From a virus, in the IMG/VR virus record IMGVR_UViG_3300045912_000945, positions 1 to 20,811 of that record: a stretch of DNA of 20,811 nt; one strand, given 5' to 3'. A program made the translations under genes and the position numbers. This document shows positions 6,885-13,120 of the stretch, piece by piece. Under the pieces are notes generated by a model, which did no database searches, was not told the origin of the DNA, and was given only the letters and a program-made list of their open reading frames with translations. Position 1 is the first letter of the stretch; each line of letters starts with the position of its first letter.

Positions 6885-7190
6885 CGCCTTGACGTGCCCA
6901 GCCCCGCCAACCTCGACACGCCATGCCGGCCACGACTTGCCCCGCCCAGGCTTGCCCGGCTCTGCCGGACCAGAACCTGCCATGCGGCGCCTGCCTCGTC
7001 GCGCCATGCCCAGCCTCGCCATGTCAGGCCGTGCCGATCCTTCCCGGCCGCGCCGGCCTCACCGCGCCTCGCCTTGCCCGGACCGAGATGGCCAAACCGG
7101 ACCTTGCCGCACCGGCCGCGCCTAGACTCACCTCGCCTCGCTGAGCCACGCCAAGCCCCGTCTCGCCAGACAAGGGCTCGCCAGCCATGC
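6885..7190. repeat. Degenerate array with 5-bp periodicity (gene-free gap 6857-7199)
   Basis: Throughout this stretch GCC (plus strand) or GGC (minus strand) recurs about every five bases, for example GCGCC ATGCC CAGCC TCGCC (7011-7030 region) and AGGCC GTGCC GATCC shortly after. Spacing is kept while the other two positions drift, as in an old pentanucleotide expansion. The periodicity removes stop codons from several frames on both strands, which produces long but spurious open frames. No start site, domain or codon-position bias points to a real protein. It separates the methyltransferase genes from the genes at 7200-8374. Confidence 0.65.
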
Positions 7191-7199
7191 CGAGATCGA

Positions 7200-7706
7200 T
7201 CACGCCGCCAGCGGTGGCAACGCACGCTCGATCTCGTCGAGCGCCGCGAACAACCGGGCGAACTCGGTCAAGTCCGCATGGCGCTTGCGCAGCGCCTGGA
7301 AATCCTCCCAGGCTTGGCGCAGCACGATGGCGCGCCGCTCGGGGTCCGACAGCGCAGCGGCGGTCGCGGTGTAGTACTGGCGATCGCGATCCTTCACGTT
7401 GACGAAGGCGACGACGGTGCGTGGTCCGCCATCGGGCATGGCGCGATAACGCACGACCACCGCGCGGATCAGAGCGCGGGCCTGCACGAGGCGATATCGA
7501 TGGGCTGCCTCCGCTTCGTCCCATTCGAACAGGGAATGCAGTGGCGAGCCCGGATAGCGCGCATCGGAAACGACCGCTTCCGGCGTCAGCTCACCGCCAC
7601 CGCCGGCGCGCAATTGTTCCAGCCGCTCGCCCACGACTTGCGCCGCCACGCGCGCGCCCTTCTGCAGCCGCGCACCGTCACGCCAGGCATAGTCGAGCCG
7701 GTCCAT
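7200..7706 (-). CDS. Conserved phage protein of unknown function, 168 aa
   Basis: The ATG at 7706 shares one base with the preceding stop (TGATG), indicating coupled translation with the gene at 7706-8374. The protein is soluble and largely helical. The middle carries RYPGSPLHSLFEWDEAEA, then AHRYRLVQARALIRAV and a strand-rich VVAFVNVKDRDRQYYT, and the C-terminal half is a long charged helix (about 121-163). The FEWDEAxAAxxYRxxQARxLIR pattern recurs in alphaproteobacterial prophages near recombination genes, but I know no assigned function. No catalytic motif is evident. The constant pairing with the upstream gene suggests the two products act together. It is followed by the 5-bp-period array. 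Confidence 0.75.
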   Translation of the reverse strand: MDRLDYAWRDGARLQKGARVAAQVVGERLEQLRAGGGGELTPEAVVSDARYPGSPLHSLFEWDEAEAAHRYRLVQARALIRAVVVRYRAMPDGGPRTVVAFVNVKDRDRQYYTATAAALSDPERRAIVLRQAWEDFQALRKRHADLTEFARLFAALDEIERALPPLAA

Positions 7707-8374
7707 CAGGCAGCCTCCGAACCAAGGCGCCGCAGCTCTTCTGCCGTCGCCACATGGAACATGCCGAACTGGCCATCCTTCTCCGGACGCCACTCGCCGA
7801 TGCCGACGCCGAAACCCGCCGTGTTGAACAGGTTCACGATCTGCGCCGCGCTCAACACATTGGCGTTGAAGCGCACCCGCACCGTCGCATGCCAGGGCCA
7901 GAACTGGCCGCGGTAGCGGATGTCGGCGGTGCCCATGGCGATCCGCACCATGTCCTCGCGCATCTCCGGCTCCGATCCCAGAATGCGCACCAGGTCCATG
8001 CGCATCAGCGCCCCGTTGAACGCGCCGCGCACCGCCGACTGCTCGCCCACCACGTGGAAGGCCTGCCGAGCCGCCACCTTGGTGATGCCGGCAACCGAGG
8101 TGCACGCCGTGACCGCGGCCGCCTTGAAGGCGACCGAGGGGAAGCCGTAGCCGCCGCCTTCGATCCGGTAGAGGCTCTGCTGAAAGTCCTCGTGCGGGTC
8201 CTTCGCCTCCTTGGCCGGCTTGGCCAGCTTCATCTGCTTGCCGAGCATCTCGCGCTTGGCCTTCTCGGACCAGGCATGCGAGATCAGCGGTGTGTCGCCC
8301 ACCAGGGTCACCTCAATGATCTCGAGGTTGATGGGCGGAAGTTCGATCTGCGTGGATTCCTTCTTGGTCGTCAT
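7706..8374 (-). CDS. Phage protein with RAMP/Cas7-like features, unknown function
   Basis: A 222-residue protein. GGAG at 8381-8384 favours the ATG at 8374 (6-nt spacing) over the adjacent ATG at 8377. The N-terminus contains a strand INLEIIEVTLVGDTPLISHA. It continues with AWSEKAKREMLGKQM, then YGFPSVAFKAAAVTACTSVA, then TADIRYRGQFWPWHATVRV, and near the C-terminus a glycine-rich AGFGVGIGEWRPEKDGQFGM. An early beta strand, a helix after a GFP-type turn and a late glycine-rich loop recall single-domain RAMP (Cas7-like) proteins; this is pattern recognition only. It leads the short operon containing the 7200-7706 gene and is preceded by a long structured leader. Related proteins in prophages are usually left as hypothetical. 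Confidence 0.7.
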   Translation of the reverse strand: MTTKKESTQIELPPINLEIIEVTLVGDTPLISHAWSEKAKREMLGKQMKLAKPAKEAKDPHEDFQQSLYRIEGGGYGFPSVAFKAAAVTACTSVAGITKVAARQAFHVVGEQSAVRGAFNGALMRMDLVRILGSEPEMREDMVRIAMGTADIRYRGQFWPWHATVRVRFNANVLSAAQIVNLFNTAGFGVGIGEWRPEKDGQFGMFHVATAEELRRLGSEAA

Positions 8375-8383
8375 CATGGTCTC

Positions 8384-8455
8384 CATCGGGTCCGGCGCGG
8401 CCACGCCCCGGACGCGAATCAGGGGGTCACACCAATGCGACCACCGGACCCGATG
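8384..8455 (-). promoter_or_regulatory. Inverted-repeat leader of the 7706-8374 gene
   Basis: CATCGGGTCCGG (8384-8395) and CCGGACCCGATG (8444-8455) are a perfect 12-bp inverted repeat with a 48-nt spacer. The proximal arm lies next to the ribosome-binding GGAG (8381-8384) and the start codon. If the leader is transcribed, folding would place the site at the foot of a stable stem and could modulate translation. Confidence 0.5.
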
Positions 8456-8484
8456 AAGCTCGGATCGCACATGGTCGCGTCTCA

Positions 8485-8562
8485 TCCCCGGTGGCCGCCG
8501 GGGAATGCCGAAAGGCAATGGGTCCGCAGGACGACACCGATCATCGCCCGGCGCTGCCGGGC
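8485..8562. other. Run of three perfect stem-loops in gene-free stretch
   Basis: TCCCCGG-6-CCGGGGA (8485-8504), TGCC-GAAA-GGCA with a GNRA-type loop (8506-8517) and GCCCGGC-GCT-GCCGGGC (8546-8562) follow one another. They belong to the 543-bp gap 8375-8917, in which I find no convincing gene on either strand. They may form a structured untranslated leader, a small RNA or an origin-like element. Confidence 0.5.
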
Positions 8563-8606
8563 AGCCGGGGCAGGATGCTGGTGCAGCGGCGCGATATCGA
8601 TGGAGT

Positions 8607-8722
8607 GGTAACCGTGGTGCCGGTTACCGGGCTGGCGTTACCAGCCTGCCAGTGCACACAAGGTGCGACGGGCCAAAGGCTTGGCGGCGCTATCGAAGGC
8701 GCGCGGCCCGGTAACTGGTAAC
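8607..8722. promoter_or_regulatory. Cluster of five GGTAAC/GTTACC boxes
   Basis: GGTAAC occurs at 8607, 8710 and 8717 and its complement GTTACC at 8623 and 8637. Two pair as GGTAACCG-6-CGGTTACC (8607-8628), and CTGGTAAC (8715-8722) is the inverse of GTTACCAG (8637-8644). Five copies of a 6-mer within 116 bp, in both orientations, suggest binding sites for a repressor or replication initiator. No gene overlaps them. Confidence 0.5.
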
Positions 8723-8883
8723 TCGGTTCTCGCCGCTGGCGGTAGCGAGCTTTCGGGCCATTGCCGCCAGCATACGCTCTCGGCCAGGGAGGACCCGCGC
8801 TCGCTGGCGATCGGCGCCATCCGCGCGCGGCTCACCTGAGCATGACCGAAATCTACGCCGATCCGACTGATTTTGTCCGAGCG

Positions 8884-8902
8884 AAAAGTGTCCGCCGGAC
8901 AC
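8884..8902 (-). terminator. Terminator of the long replication operon
   Basis: On the minus strand GTGTCC-GGC-GGACAC (8902-8888) is followed by TTTT (8887-8884), 16 bp after the DUF6362 stop. Stem, position and U-run fit intrinsic termination. The same palindrome could also be an operator. Confidence 0.65.
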
Positions 8903-8917
8903 GTTTCTCTTTGCTGC

Positions 8918-9358
8918 TCAGCACTTCGCTGCTCCGGTCATCTCGATCACTCTGCGCCGCGAATGATTGCGATTGAGCCGCCGCCCATTGAGCCGCCACG
9001 CAATCACGCAGAGCGCATAGAGCCAGTGCTCGTGGGCGGCGGAGCGCTGCAGCCCCACCGTCCAACAGATGGTCTTCCAGCGTTCGCCGAAAGCGCGCAT
9101 CCAGACGATCTTGCCGTCGACGGGGTCGAGCCCGACGGTCCAGGTCAGCGTCTCCTCCATGCGGCTGATCGCTGCGGGCGACGGCAGTACACGCATCGGC
9201 CTGGGCTCCTGTCCCACCAGATCACTAAACTCGTAGATGATCCGTGGCCAGAGATTGTAGTAGCCCTGCAGCTTCGGCTCGGGCAGCCGCTTCAACACGC
9301 CTGCCGCCTCGGCGAGCCGCTCCTCGACCAGCGACGGCGTCCAGTGCGTCTCAACCAT
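8918..9358 (-). CDS. DUF6362-family phage protein
   Basis: A 146-residue protein with AGGAGG 6 nt before the ATG at 9358; it overlaps the previous gene by 8 bp. The sequence shows the family landmarks WTPSLVEERLAEAAGVLKRL, a WP near residue 37, the central SPAAISRMEETLTW, VWMRAFGERWKTICWTVGL and the final segment AHEHWLYALCVIAWRLNGR. This matches what I know as DUF6362, a helical phage family in Alphaproteobacteria. The RAxGxxWKxIxxxxGxxR segment looks like a helix-turn-helix, so DNA binding (possibly terminase-small-subunit-like) is an inference. It is the last gene of the operon, followed by a hairpin with a T-run. Confidence 0.8.
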   Translation of the reverse strand: MVETHWTPSLVEERLAEAAGVLKRLPEPKLQGYYNLWPRIIYEFSDLVGQEPRPMRVLPSPAAISRMEETLTWTVGLDPVDGKIVWMRAFGERWKTICWTVGLQRSAAHEHWLYALCVIAWRLNGRRLNRNHSRRRVIEMTGAAKC

Positions 9359-9548
9359 GGCGCGCCTCCTGAGACGCGCGCCGGCCGTAGAGCCTCTCGC
9401 CGAGCTGGCGGATCAGCTCGCGCTCGGGCCAGGTGAGCCGCTGGTCCTCGGCGCTCACCACCAGCAGGCCCTGCTCGCGCCAGCCCTCGCGCTTGATCTC
9501 CTCGGCGGATCGGCGCTCGCCGCCATAGCCCTTCGGAAACCACCTCAC
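9351..9548 (-). CDS. Small phage protein, 65 aa, unknown
   Basis: A GTG start at 9548 overlaps the DUF6378 gene's stop (GTGA), with GGAGAGG 7 nt upstream. The product begins with RWFPKGYGGERRSAEEIKRE, then GWREQGLLVVSAEDQRLTW and PERELIRQLGERLYG. REGWREQGILVVSxxDxRLxWxERELVRQLGxxLYG is a conserved arrangement in phage operons of this type, which supports a real gene despite the GTG start. Function is unknown. The 3' end overlaps the DUF6362 start by 8 bp. Confidence 0.72.
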   Translation of the reverse strand: MRWFPKGYGGERRSAEEIKREGWREQGLLVVSAEDQRLTWPERELIRQLGERLYGRRASQEARHG

Positions 9549-9802
9549 CGCGTTACCTCTCCGAGGCACGCGGCATAGCCGGCGACATCGACCATGCTGT
9601 CGAGGTGCGCCGGATCGTGCGCGAGGCGCGCGAGCTTGAGGTCGATGAGGCAGAGCGCCACCTGAGCCGGCGTCACGTTGTGGCCAAGCGTGAGTGACCA
9701 GCGCTTCGCGATCGCCTCGAGGCTCGCGCGAGGGTCGCCATAGGTCTCGCGCCGATTGGCGACCACCGCGGCGGCGTGCTTCAGCAGCATCTCGGCGGTC
9801 AT
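9545..9802 (-). CDS. DUF6378-family phage protein
   Basis: An 85-residue protein starting at ATG 9802, overlapping the RuvC-like gene's stop by 4 nt (ATGA). The landmarks are AAAVVANRRETYGDPRASLE, then AIAKRWSLTLGHNVTPAQVA, LIDLKLARLAHDP and HLDSMVDVAGYAACLGE. This pattern, R-x-x-x-YGDP near the N-terminus and DSxVDxAGYAA near the C-terminus, is DUF6378, a small all-helical phage family. The layout recalls MazG-like nucleotide hydrolases, so nucleotide handling is possible but unproven. Confidence 0.85.
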   Translation of the reverse strand: MTAEMLLKHAAAVVANRRETYGDPRASLEAIAKRWSLTLGHNVTPAQVALCLIDLKLARLAHDPAHLDSMVDVAGYAACLGEVTR

Positions 9803-10335
9803 CGCACGCCTCCCTGCGTCTCGATCGCCCAAAGCAGGATGGCGATGGCGTCGGCCTCGTTGTCGTCGGCGGGCGCAAAGCCGCGTGCGCGGACAGCTGC
9901 GATCACCGCCGCCTTATCGGCGTTGCCCCGACCGGTGACGTGGCGCTTGATGGCGCCGACCGGGATGCCCTGATAGGGGATCTCGTGCTCCTCGCACCAC
10001 GAGGTCAGCGCCCCAAGAAATCCGCCATAGATGTGGGCCGCATCGGTGCCGGCGTGGCGGCGAACCTCCTCGAAGACGACGCGGCCGATGCCACGCGACA
10101 GCATCGCCAGCTCGAGAAGCCAGTCGGTGAAGCGCAGGTAGCGCATGCCGCCGCCCTCGAAACGACGAGGCCGGAAGTCCTGGGTGCCGGAGACGATGCG
10201 CCCATCGGAGGTGCGCAGCGCCCATCCCGTGGTGGTGCCGAGATCGAGGGCCAGCACCGCGCCGGTGCAGGGCGGCATCGTCAGCGCCGGCGCGCTTGCT
10301 TGTTCGGCCGGCAGAGTCAGAGTCGTCGAAGCCAT
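9799..10335 (-). CDS. RuvC-like Holliday junction resolvase
   Basis: A 178-residue RNase H-fold nuclease predicted to cut four-way DNA junctions formed during phage replication or recombination. The ATG at 10335 is used because GGAGA lies 5 nt upstream; the longer frame is low-complexity. The N-terminal 25 residues are Ala/Thr-rich. The fold's acidic residues are visible: Asp31 in VLALDLGTTTGWAL, Glu89 in GRVVFEEVRRHAGT, and Glu160/Asp162 in ADDNEADAIAILLW. IPVGAIKRHVTGRGNADK matches the family's conserved Lys-Thr-Gly region. It lies after the primase-helicase gene, separated by a 499-bp repeat-rich gap, and is coupled to DUF6378 downstream. Confidence 0.85.
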   Translation of the reverse strand: MASTTLTLPAEQASAPALTMPPCTGAVLALDLGTTTGWALRTSDGRIVSGTQDFRPRRFEGGGMRYLRFTDWLLELAMLSRGIGRVVFEEVRRHAGTDAAHIYGGFLGALTSWCEEHEIPYQGIPVGAIKRHVTGRGNADKAAVIAAVRARGFAPADDNEADAIAILLWAIETQGGVR

Positions 10336-10490
10336 GATGGTCTCCGTGATCGGGATCGTTGTGGTCAGGACGGCGACGGTCTGGTTCTTGGCGGAGCTGG
10401 CCGTCGTCGTCCGCTGCGGGCGCCATCGATCGAGACGGGTGGATCGCGGGCGCCGGCGCCGAGGACGGCAGCACGCGCGCGCGAACCCTC

Positions 10491-10559
10491 GGGGGTGGCG
10501 TAGGAGAGCCGCGCCAAGCGCGCTCTCCTCCACCCCCGAAGGGGGTGGGTTTCACCCCC
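10491..10559 (-). promoter_or_regulatory. Mutually exclusive stem-loops upstream of the RuvC-like gene
   Basis: Four alternating blocks, GGGGGTGG (10491-10498), CCACCCCC (10530-10537), GGGGGTGG (10541-10548) and CACCCCC (10553-10559), can pair 1:2, 2:3 or 3:4. Pairing 1:2 is extended by AGGAGAGC/GCTCTCCT (10502-10509, 10522-10529) and GCGC/GCGC, giving about 20 paired bases. This alternation resembles an attenuator. The rest of the gap, 10336-10490, shows nothing recognisable. Confidence 0.5.
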
Positions 10560-10605
10560 ACAACTTGCCAGAGCACCTAATGCCTTGATGGATAAGGAGA
10601 AAACC

Positions 10606-10796
10606 AAGTTGGGACGTGGAGCCCGCGCAGCGCCGTTCCCAACTTGAATCCGCGTGACGCCACGCAACGTGTCGGGGCCGCGCGCAGGTAGTTGGGAAAG
10701 CCCTTCCCAACTTGAATCCACGTAAGGCCAAGCAGTCGTGCAAAGCGCAGCGAAGGTAGTTGGGAAACCCGTTCCCAACTTCTCCCAACTTGAATC
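10606..10796. repeat. 68-bp tandem repeats with conserved hairpins
   Basis: Two adjacent 68-bp units (10636-10703 and 10704-10771) agree at 49 of 68 positions, with conserved ends and a variable middle. A third partial unit follows, and a half-unit precedes them. Each junction makes a perfect 9-bp stem AGTTGGGAA-5-TTCCCAACT (10690-10712 and 10758-10780) followed by TTGAATC or a close copy. In all, AGTTGGG/CCCAACT occurs seven times. The block lies between the primase-helicase and RuvC-like genes and contains no convincing gene. Confidence 0.8.
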
Positions 10797-10834
10797 TGCG
10801 CGATGCTGCGCAAGCGCCGGATCGGGACCGCGCA

Positions 10835-13120
10835 TCATGTCTCCTCCTCCGGATAGACCCACACATGCGGGTTCTCGACCGGCAGGGCGGCGCCGCTCTG
10901 CGGGCACTTGTAGTGGCTGGGCAGGACGGGCAGACGGTGCGTGATCACCTCGCCGGTCTCGGGATCGACCGACTCCTCGGCGGCGCCGAACTCCATGCCC
11001 TCGACGCAGAGATAGCCGAACTTGGAGCGAGACGAGGGAAGTCCGAAGGGCGTGCCGTTACGGATGAACTTCACGTAGCCCTTGGTGGCGAGCACGCTGA
11101 TCCGATCCCGGATGGTGTCCTTGCCGCCGAGACCGGCCTTGTTCTCGAAGGCCTCGGCGAACTGCAGCGCCGTGTAGAGACGGCCCTGCCGCGCCTCGTC
11201 ATAAAGCAGCTGCAGGATGACGTCGTGCTTGCGTGCGCGCTCGGCATCGAGCTTCTCCCCGAGCGTCTTTCGCACCAGCCGCTCACCGCTCCGGTCGATC
11301 TCGACCCAGCGACCACCCACCTTGTCGACGATCTTGGGCGCGATGGCCGGACCGTTGCGCAGCTCGAAATGCAGCATGCGCTGCGTCGAGTCCTCGTCGG
11401 GCCGGTGCATGACGATGCCCGAGGTGTAGAAGCTGCGTAGGGATCCAGCGCCGGAGAGCGCCATGAAGGGATCCTCGGCGAGCTGCTTCTTGGTGGTCTT
11501 GCGCGTGTGGTGACAGAGGATGAGGCCGGCATCCGGTGCCGTGGCCTCGCGCAGCGCCTCGACCCGCTCCTGAAGGAAGAAGAGCATGGCCGAGTTGTCG
11601 TTCTCGCCCTCGCCGCCCGGGCCGCCGTCGAACAGGTTACGGATGGGATCGAGGCAGACGATGTCGAGCGGCGCGCCCGCGAAATGCATCTGAATAGCGG
11701 CGATGGCGAGCGCGAGCCCCTGCGCGTCGAGGAGCATCCGCACCTTCGGTGTAGCGACGAGGTTGTCTCGCGCCGCCGCCAACACGGAAGCGTCGAGGCC
11801 GATCGCCTGCAAACGCTCGCGCAGATAATGGTACTGGATCTCGGCCTGCAGATAGAAGACGCGCAAGGGTCGCGGGCTAGCGAAGCCGAGGAATGGCACG
11901 CCCGCCGCCATATGCACGAGAAGCGAGGTCAGGAAGTCGCTCTTGCCCACCTTGGGCGCGCCGCCGATGACCAGCATGCCGCCGGGGGTCAGAACCCGCG
12001 GCGCGATGATGTCGGCCGGCATCGGCGAGGTGTCATCGAGGAGCGCGCCCAAGCTGAAGGCGGGCAGCGCCGCCGGAGCATCGGGGAGTCGCTCAAGCGC
12101 CGGTCCGTGGCGCGTCTCGTGCAGCCGCCACAGCCGCTGGGCCTCCGCGGCGAGCCGCTCCAACGGCCAAGCGGGGCGCAGCATGGCGGCGTTATACTGG
12201 CAGATGGCCTCCCAGGCTTCGTCGCGGCTCATGCGCCCCTCATGCGCCATGCGCACGTAGTGGCCGATGGCGGCGCTCGCGCCCTGGAACCGGGTCCAGC
12301 CATCTGCGCTCCCTTCGCGCACCGGCGTGACGAGCACGTCGTCGATGTCGGGCTTATGGGATGCGGGACCGGGCCCGGTACCAACGCCGGCCAAGGGCGG
12401 CATGGCCTCGACCGCCTCGGCGAGTTCCCGCAGATCGACCTCGATGCGCGGCTCGTGAGCCCGAATGGTGACGAGGCGCTTGAAGCCGCTCTTGTGGTAG
12501 ACGGTACCGGCGACCCGGATCGGCTGGTGGGCGGAGCGGAAGTGCGTGTCGCCACCGACCTTGACCGCGATGTCGCCACGCAGCCGGCAGAGCTGCGCCA
12601 GCTCCTCGCCCTCCGCCGGCTCGGTCAGCCGCCACCAGACGTGCAGCTTGTCGAGCCCCTCCGAGGTCCGCCCACCGCTCTCGACGATCAGGGTCGGTTG
12701 CCCAAGATGATGGATGAGGTGATCGAGCTTGGCGGCGACGTCGCCGGCATCGAGGTCGACCACCGCGGTCTGCATCTGCCGCACGTCGCCGGCCTTAGCC
12801 TGGCCCGGCTCACCGACGGTGCCCGGCACCACATAGACCGCGGCCCCTTCGCGCGCGGCCCAGGCGGCGAAGGTGGCCATTTTCTCACGGACGCTGGCGT
12901 CGGCCTCGATCCAGATGTTGTGCGGCCGCCCGTCGAAGCCTTGCCCCTTGTCGACGAAGCCGCGGACGGGAATGAAGCCCTCGCAGTAGCCGAACACGAC
13001 GTCGAGGAAGTCGCCGATCTCCGCGATGTCGGGCTCGAGCTCGAACACATCAGCCGAGACAGGCGCATCGTTGAAGTCCCGCCACGGATTGAAGTGGACG
13101 ATGTTGCCGTCGCCGCTCAT
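10835..13120 (-). CDS. Primase-helicase fusion (AEP primase + RecA-like ATPase)
   Basis: A 761-residue replication protein; ATG 13120 overlaps the nuclease gene's stop (ATGA). Residues about 20-250 are an archaeo-eukaryotic primase/RepB-like domain with the metal-binding TAVVDLDAGD (Asp122, Asp124), a LHVWWRL segment (His160) and RVAGTVYHKSGFKR (202-215). A helical linker, where PriCT-like segments usually lie, precedes a RepA/DnaB-like ATPase: Walker A GGAPKVGKSD (386-395), Walker B DIVCLDPIR (486-494, Asp491) and a LCHHTRKTTKK sensor segment (535-545). The C-terminus (about 630-700) resembles a winged helix, and a short Cys/His tail follows. It should prime and unwind phage DNA at its origin. 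The hairpin repeats directly after it could be its target. Confidence 0.88.
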   Translation of the reverse strand: MSGDGNIVHFNPWRDFNDAPVSADVFELEPDIAEIGDFLDVVFGYCEGFIPVRGFVDKGQGFDGRPHNIWIEADASVREKMATFAAWAAREGAAVYVVPGTVGEPGQAKAGDVRQMQTAVVDLDAGDVAAKLDHLIHHLGQPTLIVESGGRTSEGLDKLHVWWRLTEPAEGEELAQLCRLRGDIAVKVGGDTHFRSAHQPIRVAGTVYHKSGFKRLVTIRAHEPRIEVDLRELAEAVEAMPPLAGVGTGPGPASHKPDIDDVLVTPVREGSADGWTRFQGASAAIGHYVRMAHEGRMSRDEAWEAICQYNAAMLRPAWPLERLAAEAQRLWRLHETRHGPALERLPDAPAALPAFSLGALLDDTSPMPADIIAPRVLTPGGMLVIGGAPKVGKSDFLTSLLVHMAAGVPFLGFASPRPLRVFYLQAEIQYHYLRERLQAIGLDASVLAAARDNLVATPKVRMLLDAQGLALAIAAIQMHFAGAPLDIVCLDPIRNLFDGGPGGEGENDNSAMLFFLQERVEALREATAPDAGLILCHHTRKTTKKQLAEDPFMALSGAGSLRSFYTSGIVMHRPDEDSTQRMLHFELRNGPAIAPKIVDKVGGRWVEIDRSGERLVRKTLGEKLDAERARKHDVILQLLYDEARQGRLYTALQFAEAFENKAGLGGKDTIRDRISVLATKGYVKFIRNGTPFGLPSSRSKFGYLCVEGMEFGAAEESVDPETGEVITHRLPVLPSHYKCPQSGAALPVENPHVWVYPEEET

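Noticed and set aside
4862-6892. Very long plus-strand open frame opposite the methyltransferase genes
   Set aside because: The minus strand here encodes two clear ParB-methyltransferases. The plus frame is rich in Arg, Ser and Ala with no domain and arises from GC-rich codon bias.
6855-7916. Plus-strand open frame running through the 5-bp-period array
   Set aside because: It is open only because the periodic repeat lacks stop codons. It continues antisense to two conserved minus-strand genes.
8638-8902. Small minus-strand frames that might be a regulator gene upstream of the 7706-8374 operon
   Set aside because: No convincing start, domain or conserved pattern; the stretch is dominated by inverted repeats and GGTAAC boxes.
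10606-10796. Possible CRISPR array
   Set aside because: Only two full units, variable parts that are still partly alike, one unit with extra bases, and no cas genes apart from a Cas4-like phage nuclease. A tandem repeat fits better.
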